From contig NC_133163.1 of the NCBI RefSeq assembly GCF_040802235.1, forward strand, positions 42,986,501-43,050,500: DNA of 64,000 bases, in the 5' to 3' direction. Position numbers and translations under genes: made by a program. The notes under the pieces are model-generated. The model saw only the letters and a list, made by a program, of their open reading frames with translations. It had not been told where the DNA came from and ran no database searches. This DNA comes from Manis javanica (taxonomy: Eukaryota; Chordata; Mammalia; Pholidota; Manidae). Of this stretch, positions 26,261 through 39,144 are shown piece by piece. The stretch's first letter is position 1; each line of letters starts with the position of its first letter.

Positions 26261-29200
26261 TGAACTACCATACCTGAGTTAACATTTTATAATTTACAGA
26301 AGAAAAGAAAATCTCTATGAGCTTTGGTTCCGCAATCAATGAGAAGATTCACCTTCAGCTAGTATTTATACCTAAGTATAGTGCTTACCATTTCTTTTGT
26401 TCTCATAGTGTTCCAGGCTTCTGTTGAATCTCTATTTATAGTCTTCGCTAATTTGTGTTAAATATAGTTCATATAATTAAACCCAATTATGTTTCTGAGG
26501 AAAAAAGTAGTTGGCTTTGTTGACCTGAAATTTCCATTTTTTCCTTCCTTTTCTCTTTTTCACTTATTTTTTTCTTTCAGGAGTTCCTTTACTGATGACC
26601 CAGTCATACCAGACTCTGCCCCTCCCCAATCCCAGGCATTTTTCTTAACATGTTTTTGCATACCTCATTATGATTGGTGAAAACTAAATAAGTCTGATAA
26701 ATAGAAAAACTCTTAATCGCTTCAGAAAGTTTCCACCAGCTTATCTACTCTCTGCTTTACTGAATGTCCAAGGTGCCACCTCACATATGCCTATAAATTT
26801 GGGTAAGAAAAGAAGTGTGTTGGCTCTGTGAATTGGAGATGGAAAGATAGATGTAACCAGATCAGCCTGAGAACAGGACAGACGACCCCTGTAAAGGGAT
26901 CTTTCTAAGGGGCAGAGACTGGCATCACTCATGAGTAAACTCAAATAGATGCAGCCTGGGCTTGCTTACTCAGTGGTCTTCCTTAATAAACACCCATGTT
27001 CTTCCGCTGTGTTGTTGCTTAGAGTCGAGGATGGCTGGAGCCATGAACTACGTGGTTCTTGCACCATGTCTATTTGAATACCACCAATATCTGATTAGCA
27101 TCCTGTTAGCATAACTACTATCGTTCACCAACAATAATGTTGCAATTAGTGAATTTCTACCTAATATTGTTCATGAAGAACTACTACTTGGTAGTTTGTT
27201 AGGTCAGTGAGTAGCAAGGCAGGTTGATTCAAGTGGGTATATCACGGTGCTACTGTCCTAAATCTTAACAGTAGTATAGCCAAATGGAGAGTTACAACCA
27301 TCAACCCTGAAGGATTAAAAAAAAAAAAAGATAAAACCATGTCAGCCAAATGATTCAGTATTTCAGTCACTGTAGGTAGAATCAAACCTATGAGGGAGAT
27401 TTTGGCATTTATGGTTTCCATACCTAAAGATTCCAAGAGAAAGTAAAAAAACTACCACTAACTCAAATTTTTATTTTATAAGTGGAGAAACGATTAATGA
27501 TTAGTTAGTGGCAAAGAACTACACACTGACTCTCTTCTGACAATGCATCCAATATCATTTCTACTTTTTGTCAGGATGAACTGGTGGGGGTAAAGCTGGA
27601 TGAGTTTTCAGAAGGTAAATATAACAAACACTATAAGATGTGGAGGGGTTTAATCCTTTCTAGCTTCTGCCCTTTATTTCATTTTGAGTGTGTTTGGAAT
27701 TCAGTTAGTACTAGCCTACCCATTCTCTAGAGATAATAAGTAAATAATCAAATGACCCAAATAAGATTTACCCCAGCTATAACAGGATGGGAGAGCAGTA
27801 AGCATAGGTGGTATGGAGTTTGAGTTTTAACATCATGGTTTTCTGCCTACGGAGAGGCTAACATTCCCCCCACCACCACTGCCCCGCAAGAAAATGCTCA
27901 TTTCTTCTTTGCACTTAACACAAATGACAACTACCAATAATTCCTACGGTCATTCTTAAGGAGTTAAAAAAAATCCGAAATCACTTCTTCATGCAAGAAA
28001 AATGGTTTTAAAAGATAAGCAAAAGAGCTAAAGAAACAATTTACAATCCAAGCAACCACAAACACCTCGGGTTAACATAAAAAATGGGGAAGTATCAGGA
28101 CAATTCTGCAGCATTGAAGGAAATCTTTCAGTTGAATAATTGAATTAGAGACAGCTAGCATAGTTTTATGAAAGCTATATCTCGTGTACCTTACTAGTTG
28201 GAGTGCTTTAGAGGGCATTTACTACCATGGAAAGAAATGGAACACAATGGATGTCATGTAATTGTTAAAAAGCCATTGGATGTTGTTAACAGTGAAGATT
28301 ATTGGCTAAAACCACATCCATTGTGCAAGGTAAAATAGCTTGTTGGATTAAAAAATTGTTCAAAACCTGCAAAAAGTGAATGAATGTTAATGGTATTTTT
28401 TTTTCTTTTTTTTAGCTGAAGAGAGGTTATCAAGCAGGGTGAAATAAAAGCTTTGAAAGGAAATGACAAATTGGAAGAATGCACACAATCCAACCTCATT
28501 ATGTTTGACTATCGTGGTATCTTCTCTGACACAACATACTAAATTTCCAGGTATTTTTTAACCCTATTATGCTTACTGTCTCATAATAATCTCCCATTCA
28601 GAAGAAGAGATGGAAAGAAAAGGGCATGTTTAACAGAATTCTATTCAGTGTGTTAACTGTTATTAGTGGAACACATATTCTAAACTTTTTCAACTTAACT
28701 CTCTAAAAACTACACATATTTTCATCTATCTGTAGCCAAAAACAATGTTATCTTACCTATATTATTATTTTTGTGTATATATACAAATAGGCTTATAGGA
28801 AAATTATTATCATATATTATATATACTATATTTTCCTATCTACAAACAGGTAAGCAAATATGATATTGCTAAAAGATTTGACCTACGCCTATCAAAAAGA
28901 TTCTGCATTTAGTTTTAATTCTTGTAGGAAGTTTATACAAGTCAGAACGACTACAAGTTTTTGTTATATACAAACTATAAAAATGTAGGCAGAATCTTCA
29001 AACCATTTCTTTCATCTTAAAGGTGGTATTTTTAGGATATATAAAGCTGATATGGTAAGGAGTTTGTTTTGTTTTTGGTAGCTATGGTAGATGTCATCAT
29101 ATTTTCTGCAATCCTAAGCAACTTTTAAAAAAAAGAATACAATGAAAACATAATCAGGGTATATTCTACACCCAATAAATGAGTAAAAAAGCTCTAAGTT

Positions 29201-29555
29201 ATAATCTGCTTTTAAGTCCAAGTCATAGTTTAAATTAGATTTTATAAAACTAAAAAAACCTTGTGAGATATATGAAGTCTTCAAAATTATGGAAAATTGG
29301 TATTGACATGTGTTTCTGTATATGCTATTGTCTATTAATGATGACAACTGTTGTGATAACAAGGAATTGTATAAGATTAGTTTGAACACAATGGGTCCTA
29401 TTCAGCAGCTTGGACCTTTTAAAAATATCTTGAGTAAAGCACTTTGTTTATTGTGGATAAACACTTACTACTTCACATTTCTCCATTAAATATAGTCCAC
29501 TATGTATTTTGCTCAATATCAACTCATTGAGCAGGTACATTAGACAATGGATTTC
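26261..29555. other. AT-rich unassigned non-coding sequence
   Basis: No gene is recognised. Short frames are isolated and featureless. Confidence 0.35.
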
Positions 29556-29559
29556 AGTG

Positions 29560-29735
29560 GCATAGTTGTTAAAAGATGACGATGTCTGGTAACAGTTCAA
29601 AGTATCCTGATTGTGGTGGTGATTACATGATTCTATACATATGTTAAAAAATTCATAGAACTGTACACCAAAACGGTCAATTTTGCCCTATGATCGTCCA
29701 AACAATAAAGTTAACCTTTTTTCAGGGTAAAACAA
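29560..29735 (+). mobile_element. L1-type 3' tail
   Basis: GATTGTGGTGGTGATTACATGATTCTATACATATG ... AATTCATAGAACTGTACACC ... CAATTTTGCCCTATG is the widespread L1 3' terminal sequence in + orientation. Confidence 0.65.
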
Positions 29736-29921
29736 ATGGTTTAGATTTTTTTTTTAATGTTTGTGCTAGCCTTTGAAGGATAAATAGGATTTATGGCATG
29801 TTCTAAAAGTTTACAAATAAATAGTAAATAATGCTAAGGCTATAAAGAAGAAGGAAAAATGTTTTAATGTACATAATAAAAATATGAAAAAACTATGCAA
29901 TCTGGGACTATGAGCTTTCTT

Positions 29922-30074
29922 TTTTTAATTTTTTAATTAAGTTATCATTGATATACAATCTTATGCTCAGGTTTCACATGAGCAACATTGTGGTTACTAC
30001 ATCCCCTCTCTTATCAAGTCCCCACCACATATCCCATTAGTCACTGTCTATCAACATAGTAAGATGCTACAGAG
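29922..30074 (-). mobile_element. 5'-truncated L1 insertion with 13-bp target-site duplication
   Basis: A ~153-bp segment begins with a T-rich stretch (its A tail read on the opposite strand). It is flanked by exact direct repeats TATGAGCTTTCTT at 29909-29921 and 30075-30087. The body (TTATCATTGATATACAATC ... CACCACATATCCCATTAGTCACTG) is L1 3' sequence. Intact duplications mark a comparatively recent, lineage-specific insertion. Confidence 0.8.
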
Positions 30075-30783
30075 TATGAGCTTTCTTAAGAGAGAATTTC
30101 AAAGTTAGTAAATCTTTTCACAGCATGAGCTTCTTATAGCCTCAAAACATGAGAAGACCATCCTAGGATTTACTAGTTGAGTATAAATATTTCCTTTAGC
30201 TATTAATAAAAATAATTTAAAAATTATGTTTGAAACATATGGTAAAAACTGAAAGAAAACTTAAGGAATAATTTGATACATTCAGGCAGTTGTAAATAAA
30301 GCTATCTAACCAAAGTTTTCAAATCTCTTCTCAGAGACCTCCTAACATAGAGATTCCACAATGGCCACCACTAAACATATTACTGTGTTTTAACACTGGG
30401 CTAGATAAGTTGGGGGTGTCAGTCTGGGTGTTCAGCTGAAATGGCTCCTATGTTAAGTTCTTTCATCATCTCTAATCTCAGAAAGAAGGCATGGAGAGCT
30501 TCCTTCAAAAATCCCTCTTATAGAAATTATCTGTGCTTATTATGACATTGATTGGGTCATCATTTTAGCCATTCTTCAAGTTCAACACACTTACCCTTTA
30601 ACTATGTGCTACGTTCACGGAAGTGCGCATAAGACAGTCCTGTCATAATAGCTCTTCCCGTTCATGTGGGGTTCTACATATCCTTTGTATTTTAAAGAGT
30701 GGTAGTTAAAGTCTGTCCTGCGAATCCAGTGCTTCCTCAGCTACGCATGCTCTATTCCGGTCTTTTCTTTTCTTTTTTTTTAA

Positions 30784-31060
30784 CAAACAGTTCAAACAGC
30801 ATACATATGGGCATCATTTAAGTGCAAAACCCCAATGGAGAAGTAAGCATATGGTTCTTCAGTTTTTTAATTAATGAGGAAAGCACAGGTAAGAATATGG
30901 CAAGAAGCAGTCTTATATCAAAGACCTACGAGTGATGGAAGAAGGAGGAGAACTCCTCCGGGTGGTGTGCAGAGGAGGTACCACTCTCTTCCTAGCAGCA
31001 CGAGGGCAGTGGTATGGGCCCTTTCCTCTATAGCAGCAGAACAAAATAAAATGACTTTTA
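30784..31060 (-). pseudogene. Possible retrocopy fragment, parent unidentified
   Basis: On the + strand the segment begins after a T-rich run (30762-30781), as a reverse-inserted polyadenylated RNA would. No parent mRNA or reading frame was recognised and no flanking duplication was found. Confidence 0.25.
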
Positions 31061-31094
31061 TAATTGATAGTCATAGAAATTTTTTTTTTTTTAG

Positions 31095-31565
31095 GAGTGA
31101 AAGGTACAGGCTTTTATTTAGAGATAAAGTAAAAGGACAGAGCTCCTGGCTCACGCCAGGAGGGTACAAGAGAGTCCCGATAGTCACAGACATTTAAAGA
31201 TGCCTGCACAATCCAATGAGCATTCCATTCTGACATGTCCACATGTAAATAGGAAAAGAAATAACTGGAGGTATGGAAATAGTTGATAAAGACACTCGAC
31301 ATTAAATTTCAAACTTCAAGTTTGAAACACCTAGAGACTGTTATTTCTCTGTAATTCAGAAATCATCCTTGATTCGAAGGAATGGCCAGACTGGTATGGG
31401 CCCACAGAGACCCATCATTAGTTGATGATGAAGAAGACCCCAAACAGAAACAGGACAAATAATTCTGCAGCGTTACTGGCAAAAAGGTTCATCCATTCCT
31501 TATTGGGGGAAGGATCCATACTGCAGTTGCATCTTTATATTATTTTTTACTGATATTCATCTCAC
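31095..31565 (-). pseudogene. Possible processed retrocopy (mostly 3' UTR), parent unidentified
   Basis: Read on the - strand it ends ...CTCTAAATAAAAGCC, then about 20 nt, then a run of about 14 A (the T run at 31081-31094). That is the AATAAA-to-tail layout of a reverse-transcribed mRNA. Near its 5' part an open frame reads DPSPNKEWMNLFASN and then a hydrophobic stretch before a stop, suggesting the end of a small membrane protein. I do not recognise the parent and see no clean target duplication. Confidence 0.45.
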
Positions 31566-33150
31566 ATTTCTTTTCAGACAGCCCTACATTATGTTTCCTT
31601 TCATGTGCCTGAACTCAGTGGGCACAAGAGGATGGGCTTCTTCTAAATCCTGTTGCTCGGAGTATGTTAAAAAACAAAAAGCAAAAAAAACCACCACCGC
31701 AGACAGGCCCATTACTGTTTGAGTGTGCCACCTGCTAGACACCCAGGAATGAGACCTACTTTGGGAAGAAGGAAAGATGCTGCTCTAGAAACTGTTCGTT
31801 GAAGCTCTATTTTTATCTCGAGGGAGTTCCCTAAAATTTTCCTATCATTGCGTAAGACGAAACTGTTGGTAGCTCAAGAGCTAGTCCCTGTTTTAAAATC
31901 CTAGAAAAGCTAGACTCTAAAGATTATGAACCATTTCCACCCTCTCCTCTGCTTCCCTGACAAGAGGTAATTAGGTCTGAGGAGGAAACCAATGTTTAAT
32001 GACTAAATAAAGCAGAAGTTTTTGTTTTGGTAACTGCCCAAATGCTAATTCAAACTCATTATTGCTCAATTTGTTATTTAAAGGCTGTGCTTTATTCCAT
32101 CAATTCTGACTTCTCCTTTTTGCTTCTGTAATTCTTCTATACTGGACCAGTCTACCATTCTGGCAATCCTCCCTACCCTTCTGTCTGAGTTTCATTCCTT
32201 GACAAGGCATCTGTGCCTATGTCCCCCTGCCAGGCCCTCTAAGGCCCACTGGTAACTAACTACTACCTCAGGCTTGTCCAGTGGTGATATCTTCACCCAC
32301 AGGTTTAACTTAGACATGAGTGTAACCTGTTGAACAACATCTTTAGCATAAACATCTGAGTGAAGAAAAAATTATTAGGAGCTAAGCCATACATAAGGTT
32401 AGATGAAAACAGTGAAGACAGGATAATGATGGGGTCAAAGCAAGTTTCTGTAAAGAGACATACCTTCTAGTTAGTATAACTGAGCACATTACTTCAAAAA
32501 ATACTTTAAAATTTACACTCAAGAAAAGGGAGAAAAACTAGATTGAGAACAATTATGAAAATAGCTAAAAATTTCACTTTTTATCTGCACAGGGGATTAA
32601 TATGGAAAACTCAACCATAATGAAATATTTTTTCAAACGGGTATTTATTTCAGTACTAAGAAAACAATGCCCAGATGCACAAGCTTAACTTTATGGAAAC
32701 TATAAACTTGAGATGGGAGAATTAAGGATTTTTTGTTTTCCTTTTGATAGTTTTATGTATTTTCCACATTTAGGGGGAAGAAATTGTAGAAATAGAAAAA
32801 AGACTAATAACTAAAAACTCTTAAATACAGTTTTTCCTGCTGAGTTAGTCTCCTGTTCATACAACATGAGCGTAATAATGCAAAGTTGTTACTGATGTGG
32901 CCTAGCTATGTGCTTAAGTAATAAGTGAAGTAAGAATGAGAAATACATTTTATAGAAAGTAAGAATAATGTTATGCCTTTATGCCTTGCATATAAGGTCC
33001 CAGGCTTGAACATATTTGAAAATATTTGACTGAGTTATTTTACTTTTCATCTGGATTCGTGACACTACATAGCTATCTGTAGTTGGCAGTCATCAAAAAT
33101 TTTTAAATGTCAACATTATTTTACGTGCTATCTACTTCCCTGAATCCAAA
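31566..33150. other. Unassigned AT-rich non-coding sequence
   Basis: An A-rich patch lies at about 31669-31690. No gene or repeat recognised. Confidence 0.35.
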
Positions 33151-33343
33151 TTTCTCAACCTTGGCACCTACTAACGTTGTAGGCCAGACACTTCTTTGTT
33201 CTGGGGTGCTGTCCTCTACACAGCAGGATGTTTGGCATTTCTCTCTCTAACCACTCTATGATAGTTGTGACAACCAAAAATGTCTCCAGACATTGCCAAG
33301 TGTCCCCTGGGGGCAGAAGTCACCCCTGGTTAGGAACCACTGC
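33151..33343 (+). mobile_element. MER5A non-autonomous hAT DNA transposon
   Basis: TTTCTCAACCTTGGCACCTAC, then GTGACAACCAAAAATGTCTCCAGACATTGCCAAGTGTCCCCTGGGGG, and a terminal GGTTAGGAACCACTG, match MER5A closely. The ends are the expected inverted repeats. Confidence 0.92.
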
Positions 33344-36300
33344 TCTATAGTAAGTTATTACTATCCAAATATTTTGATTATCTTTTTAACTGTTATCTAT
33401 GACCATGGCCACATTAATCATGCCATGACTCACATTGATCACAATGATTAAAGAAATTACAGGTTTAGTCTGTACTTAGGCACTTACTATCAGGCTATTA
33501 GACAAAGCCTGGGAATAGTAAAGGAAAAAAATTCCTATAATTACAAAAATAAAAGATTATAAAAAAGAGCAAAGATTTTGGTTGCACACTGGAATCAATT
33601 TACATTCATTTGTTGAAGTGGCCTGAATGCAGCTATTACTCACTCAACTACAACAGAGCAGATACTAACACATATTTTGAAAAGGGGGGATGTTGCTTCA
33701 TATGACAATATTGCCAATAATTAAGAAGAGATGTTAGTGACTCATCAGAGACTCAGGCATGATTTTTTCCCTTAAATGTCACATATCACATTTCCTATTG
33801 CCTTTTTTACTTAAACACATGTTCAGTGACACCCACAATCAAAATTCAGTTGTAAAACTAATACTGAAATTGAATATCTAACTTGTATTTCACAGAAACA
33901 TTAGAAATGATCAGAGTTAATAACAAATAGTAAGTATTTTCTGCATCACCATTCTTCGATTGTAGTGACTTTTATTTCATCACAGTGGATGGTAGGTACA
34001 TGGTCTTTTGTCTCTTCTAAATATCCCAGTCCTCATGGGATAATTAAATATGACCCATAAACAAAGTTGAAAGGGATTTTTAAAAATTATTCAACCTTGA
34101 TTTTTATTACCATCCTTTAAAAATTTTCAAAACTAACATATGAGTTTTAAAACTTATTTAATTTCAAATGACTGTTTTAAAAAGATAACACTGTACTAGG
34201 ATGCCGGGATTGCATTCATCCCAGCATGCCCCACCACCCTTGTTTGGACAGCAATCACAGGACCCAGACATCAAGCTGTGGAGGAGATTCTTCCAAGCAA
34301 TAGCATCTGGCTCTTTGGCAAACTGAACAGGCAGTTGCCCTGGTGGCTTTGGAGTTGCCTCTGGGTCTGTCACAGGGTAAGGCTACTGATGGAGTGTCTA
34401 GATTCTCATTTCCTTTTCATTTCACCATCTTTCTCATATACCATTTTTGGCATCTAGAGGCCTACTCTCTTCCATAAGGCAAATACTGCCCTCCTTAAGC
34501 CTAACGGATTTCTACATAAATTCTGTTGTACTTCAGTTAAGCATCCTTTTCCATTTGCCACATACTTTACAACAGTGTAAAAATAGGCAAGCTCTCTGGC
34601 GGCAACAATACTAGCATTCTACTTCCTACATCACCTGCAGAGAGAATCAGAAATTAAATGTTCTATTTTCAGTGCTGGATATTTTAAGTTTGTATTTTCA
34701 CCTTCATTACTTGCAACAGATCTCTTTGCCAGTTAAATTTAATAAAGTCATATTCATAATATGAATAGCTTCCTAATCTCATGGAAACTTTTTTGGCATT
34801 CTCAAGATCACACGGTCTAAACTGGTAAGGTGGCATAAGGACTATAGGGGCTTAGATTGAAGAATTTATGGCACTTTAAAATCTTAAATGCAGTCTCTGG
34901 AACAAACAAACACCTTGAACACCAGAATCAGCAGGTCCAGAATAAAGGGGCCCTCATATCCTCTTAGCTGTTAACAAAATTAAAATGGCCAAATTTGGAA
35001 GGTAAAGAATGAGTTTTGGGCTGTTTTTACGATAAAAACAATAAGAAACTTCTGAATAATTTGCACCAGAATAATTTGCAATCAGTGTGGCCTCTCTATA
35101 GACCACAGGCTATCTATGGGTGCCATAACCTACAAATCATATTAAAAAAAACATTGGCAAAGAGATGACACAAAGATTTTCACGGGTCTAAAGAGACATA
35201 AATCAGTAAAACTGCTTTATAAGAGGTAGCATTTAATTCCTCCTGTTAGAGTTCACTAGTAAAAGGAAGGCTTCTACGCTGGTCACCTCTATGGAGACTG
35301 AGCTGTAATCAATCATTCAGTCACCACTTTCAATAACTCCATCAATGAGCTATGTAAAAATTCATGATAATGTCTGTTTTTATGGATGGGAAGCAAACTG
35401 AAAAGGAGAGGGGGAGAATCTTTATAAGAAAGACTATATTTGAGTATAAGTTGTTACTTTGGAAATCTTAAATTCAAAGGGAAATAAAACCCATAACTTG
35501 AAGGACTGGCAAGTACTTGAAACTAAAAACAAACAAATAAATACACACTATTTCTAGTCCAGAAAAAGGGATTTGAAAATAAAATAATATTAAAAATTTT
35601 TTAATTGTCTTAGAAATAAGATAAGGATGTAATGATGCTATGCACACACATAGTCTGTATCTATAATTTCTAGATATAGAATATAGAGTTAAATCTCAAG
35701 TTTGTTTTTATTCCTATAAAAATTATTTTCTCCTGGAAAACACATAATCTAAACACATTATAAATCATACATTCAGTTGCCTTCTGGTTTCATTTTTTAG
35801 AAACAAATCAAATTTAAATGTTGAGTCACTACTTTTGTCAGTTAATGCAAAAAACAACTCCTACAGCTTTCCCTAGGAACACTTCTGTGTATGAGCAACA
35901 CAAGTACTTACAACTTTGAGCAATTGACATCTCTCCAGGTTTAATTTTTGTCCTAAATAACCTTCTCTACTGTTCAAATCAGAGAAATCAAGATGCCTTC
36001 TGCTTTCAAATTTGAGATAGTGAATTTTCCAGAAGAGAGTGGATAATACAATCTTTCAGATTAAATGCTTATTGTAGTATCTGCTTCTGCTTTAAATGAG
36101 AAAAAATAACTTAGTTCCTGGGCCTGAGCATGAATCTCTACACATAATCAACTCCTGACAATTGGATAATAGTAGGCCCCCAAGTATGTTTGTTGAGTGA
36201 ATAAGTGAACGAATGAATGTGAGATCATATTACAATCAACTTATAAAAAAAGTGTGTGCTCTGAAGACCTCTTGGATTGAAAATCACACATCTTTAAGAG

Positions 36301-36420
36301 AAATCAGAGACTTCAATGAAAAATTTTGCCCAGGAAAAATAGATATATCCATCCAGCCATCCATAAATAAGTTGGTTAATAGACCAAATTGATCCAGATG
36401 TGCAATTGGATTTACAACTA
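33344..36420. other. AT-rich unassigned non-coding sequence
   Basis: No gene recognised. 34195-34380 is a more GC-rich patch, possibly an old repeat. The phrase GTTTGTTGAGTGAATAAGTGAACG (~36187) looks like an L2 tail. Confidence 0.35.
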
Positions 36421-36424
36421 TAGA

Positions 36425-36881
36425 GCAGTCCCCACTAATCCATGGGCGATATGTTCAAGACCCCCCAGTGGATGCCTGAACTGTAGATAGTACTGAACCC
36501 TATACATACCATGTTTTTTCCTATACATACACACATTCCTATGATAAAATTTAGTTTATAAATTAGGTACAGTAAGAGATCAGCAGCAATAAGTGAAATT
36601 TAACAGTTATAATAATATACTATAATAAAAGTTATGTGAATGTGGATTCTCCAGATATTTTATTGTATGGTGCTCACCCTACTTCTTGTGATGATGTGAG
36701 ATGATAAAATGCCTACTTGGTGAAATGAAGTTAGGTCAGTGACATAGGCATTGTGACATAGCTTTAGGTTCCTATTGACCTTCTGACAATATGTCAGAAG
36801 GATCATCACAGCTTCAGGACTATAATTGACTGTGGGTGACTGAAACCGCAAACAGGGAAACCACAGATAAGGAGAGACTGC
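36425..36881 (+). mobile_element. Tigger-like (Tc1/mariner) non-autonomous DNA transposon
   Basis: GCAGTCCCCACTAATCCATGGG at the left is echoed in reverse by GATAAGGAGAGACTGC at the right (terminal inverted repeats). The internal phrases ccccccagtggatgcctgaa, tataaattaggtacagtaagagat and cttcttgtgatgatgtgagatgataaaatgcc follow a common mammalian Tigger/MER-type element. Confidence 0.8.
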
Positions 36882-36961
36882 TATATTAATTGCCTAGTAT
36901 AAAAGACTGCTATATTAATTGCCTAGTATAAAAGGTTGCTCTTACTAGTATAAAAGGTTGC
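36876..36961. repeat. Nested tandem duplication at the transposon's right end
   Basis: A 29-bp unit (GACTGCTATATTAATTGCCTAGTATAAAA) at 36876-36904 is repeated exactly at 36905-36933. A further partial copy of CTAGTATAAAAGGTTGCT then follows twice. Confidence 0.9.
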
Positions 36962-38499
36962 TAAATACTGGAATGTCTTTATTAGAACTCTAGAGTTGAT
37001 AGAGGTTGTATCTATACAATGTCAACTACCAGGACATTTAAAAATACGCCTTAATGATAATGGAATTGTTTTATCACAGACACAGGCTTATGTGAGGTGT
37101 ATTCCTTGGTGACTATCTAGTGAGTACAAAATGTCTCAGAAAACCTCTCAGGTCTTTGCTACTTCTGTTTTCTTACATGAAACACTAGGAAAAGGTCAGG
37201 ATAAACCAGGGCTATGATTCTATTGATACTCAATATCTATAAACTATACCTCTTTCGTCTGTTTCTTTGATTTATGTTGTGCATAAAATACAGAGAGAGC
37301 ACAACCAGAAGGAAACTGCTTTTCCAAAAGTAACCCAGAACTTACCAGCTACTTTTGGTGTGGTCTCTGCGTCTCTGAAGTGGTGACTCTGTCATATTCA
37401 GGAGATAAGTATTAGAAGCAATTATATCTTCCATGTTTTGCTTATTCATTAGTTGAATACGCTGCCAGAGAACTGCTGTTTAGGCTAAGAGCTACTGTCT
37501 GTTGCTGAACAAGCTTAAATGGTATTCAATAAATGATTAGAAATGTCATTATTGAGTGTCTGTCCAAAGTCACACACATGCTAATAAAGATGCCTCCAGC
37601 ATCCATAGGTCAAAGGCCAAGAAACAGATCCACAAATACAAGTTAGTCTGTTGTTGTGCAAGTATGACATCTAAGGCTCAAACTATCCAAAGAAGAGAAT
37701 CACTTCTTAGTGGTCTAGTAGATCTGGTCTCCCTCTTGATACCCAGCTGATGTATATGACTTTACCACTAGCAGAAACCAAGACTTGTTTGATAAGTAGT
37801 AACCGGAGCACTTCACGTTTGTAATCCAAAAACGGTTTTGAAAGGAACAGGAAAGATCTAGATGCATTATATAGGATGAGGAGGGAAAAGAAGGGAGAAG
37901 GTTCCTAGACCATGCCAGGTAGTTGATAGCTGGCTGTCACCAGAGGGAAGTTAAAATGCTCTAGAGATCTACCTGTCCTGAAGGAGGAAGTGGAGGAGGC
38001 TGGGGCTTCAGGGACAATTTGGGATCTGCTTCTCTCCTGAGGATTTGAGAGGCTCTCTAACTGGAGGGCTGAATTACAAAAATGGCCAGTCTGCAGGAAG
38101 TCTGTAGATGAATAGATGGAAACAGGGGGAAAGTGGTGTAGGGTTGATGGAGGGATAACAGGGCTGTCCCAAGGACACTGAGTGCTGCAGAGGAAGTGCG
38201 CATTTGTGCAAGAAACTTCCCTGAGGCTTTCCCTCAAGGGAAAGAGATGTACCCAGCTGGGCCTTGGAGCATGAAGTCCTTCCTTTCTCCTCTGCAGGAT
38301 GCCGATGTGAGTGTCCTCTGGACAGCTTTGTAAGGGTGACTACCTTATCCTCTCCCCTCACAGGCACCTCCAGTGGTCTCAGACCCCAGCAGTGTATCAC
38401 TTGCTGGCACTGGGCCTGGCTGACCAATGTGAGAAACCTTCAGAATTCACGGAAGGAGCTTGTCAACCACCCATCGTTTGGTGCAAGGAGGTGACCACC
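36962..38499. other. Unassigned non-coding sequence
   Basis: GC content rises gradually from about 37.9 kb toward the CpG block. No exon can be demonstrated. Confidence 0.35.
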
Positions 38500-39099
38500 T
38501 AGTGTGAGCGGGCCTGTTAGCTGGCAGCAGCCCCCGGCCCACTTTGGGGAAGGGAGCCGTGGTGGAGGGGGGCACCCCTTCCCCCAGCTCTCTGCGCCTG
38601 GGCTGGGAGACCGCGCTGGGCAAGTGACAGGGGAAGAACTGGTTCCAAGGGCAGCAGAACGCCAAGCCACGGAAGCCTAGTCCTTCGTGGGAGTCTGAGC
38701 ACCTCGTAAAGACTCAAACTGATATCTGCTTCTTCCCCAATATGTACGCGCTCCCAGCGCCTGCGACCTAGAAGGCAGACCGCGCCCTCAGAGTCCTCGC
38801 GCCCAGCAGATACGGGCTCTGCTCGCCTCAAGGCCACTCCTGGCACTAGGCGCTACCGCTCGTTCCGCTCCAGGACTTGAGGGCCCGAGGTCTCCTTCGT
38901 GCGGGGCTCCCGCAGCTCGCTGGCTGGTGTTCTAGCGGCCAGCCAGAGGCTTTATTTAGCTGCGCCTTGTCAAGGGAAGTTAAAACCCAGAGGTGGCAGC
39001 TCCCTCACCATCTCCCACCCCTAGAGTCGGGGCGTGCTCAAACCTAGGAAATGTTGGGATCCCCCCGTTCCCCACGCACGCACACGCGAGCAGACAAAT

Positions 39100-39144
<45 letters not shown>

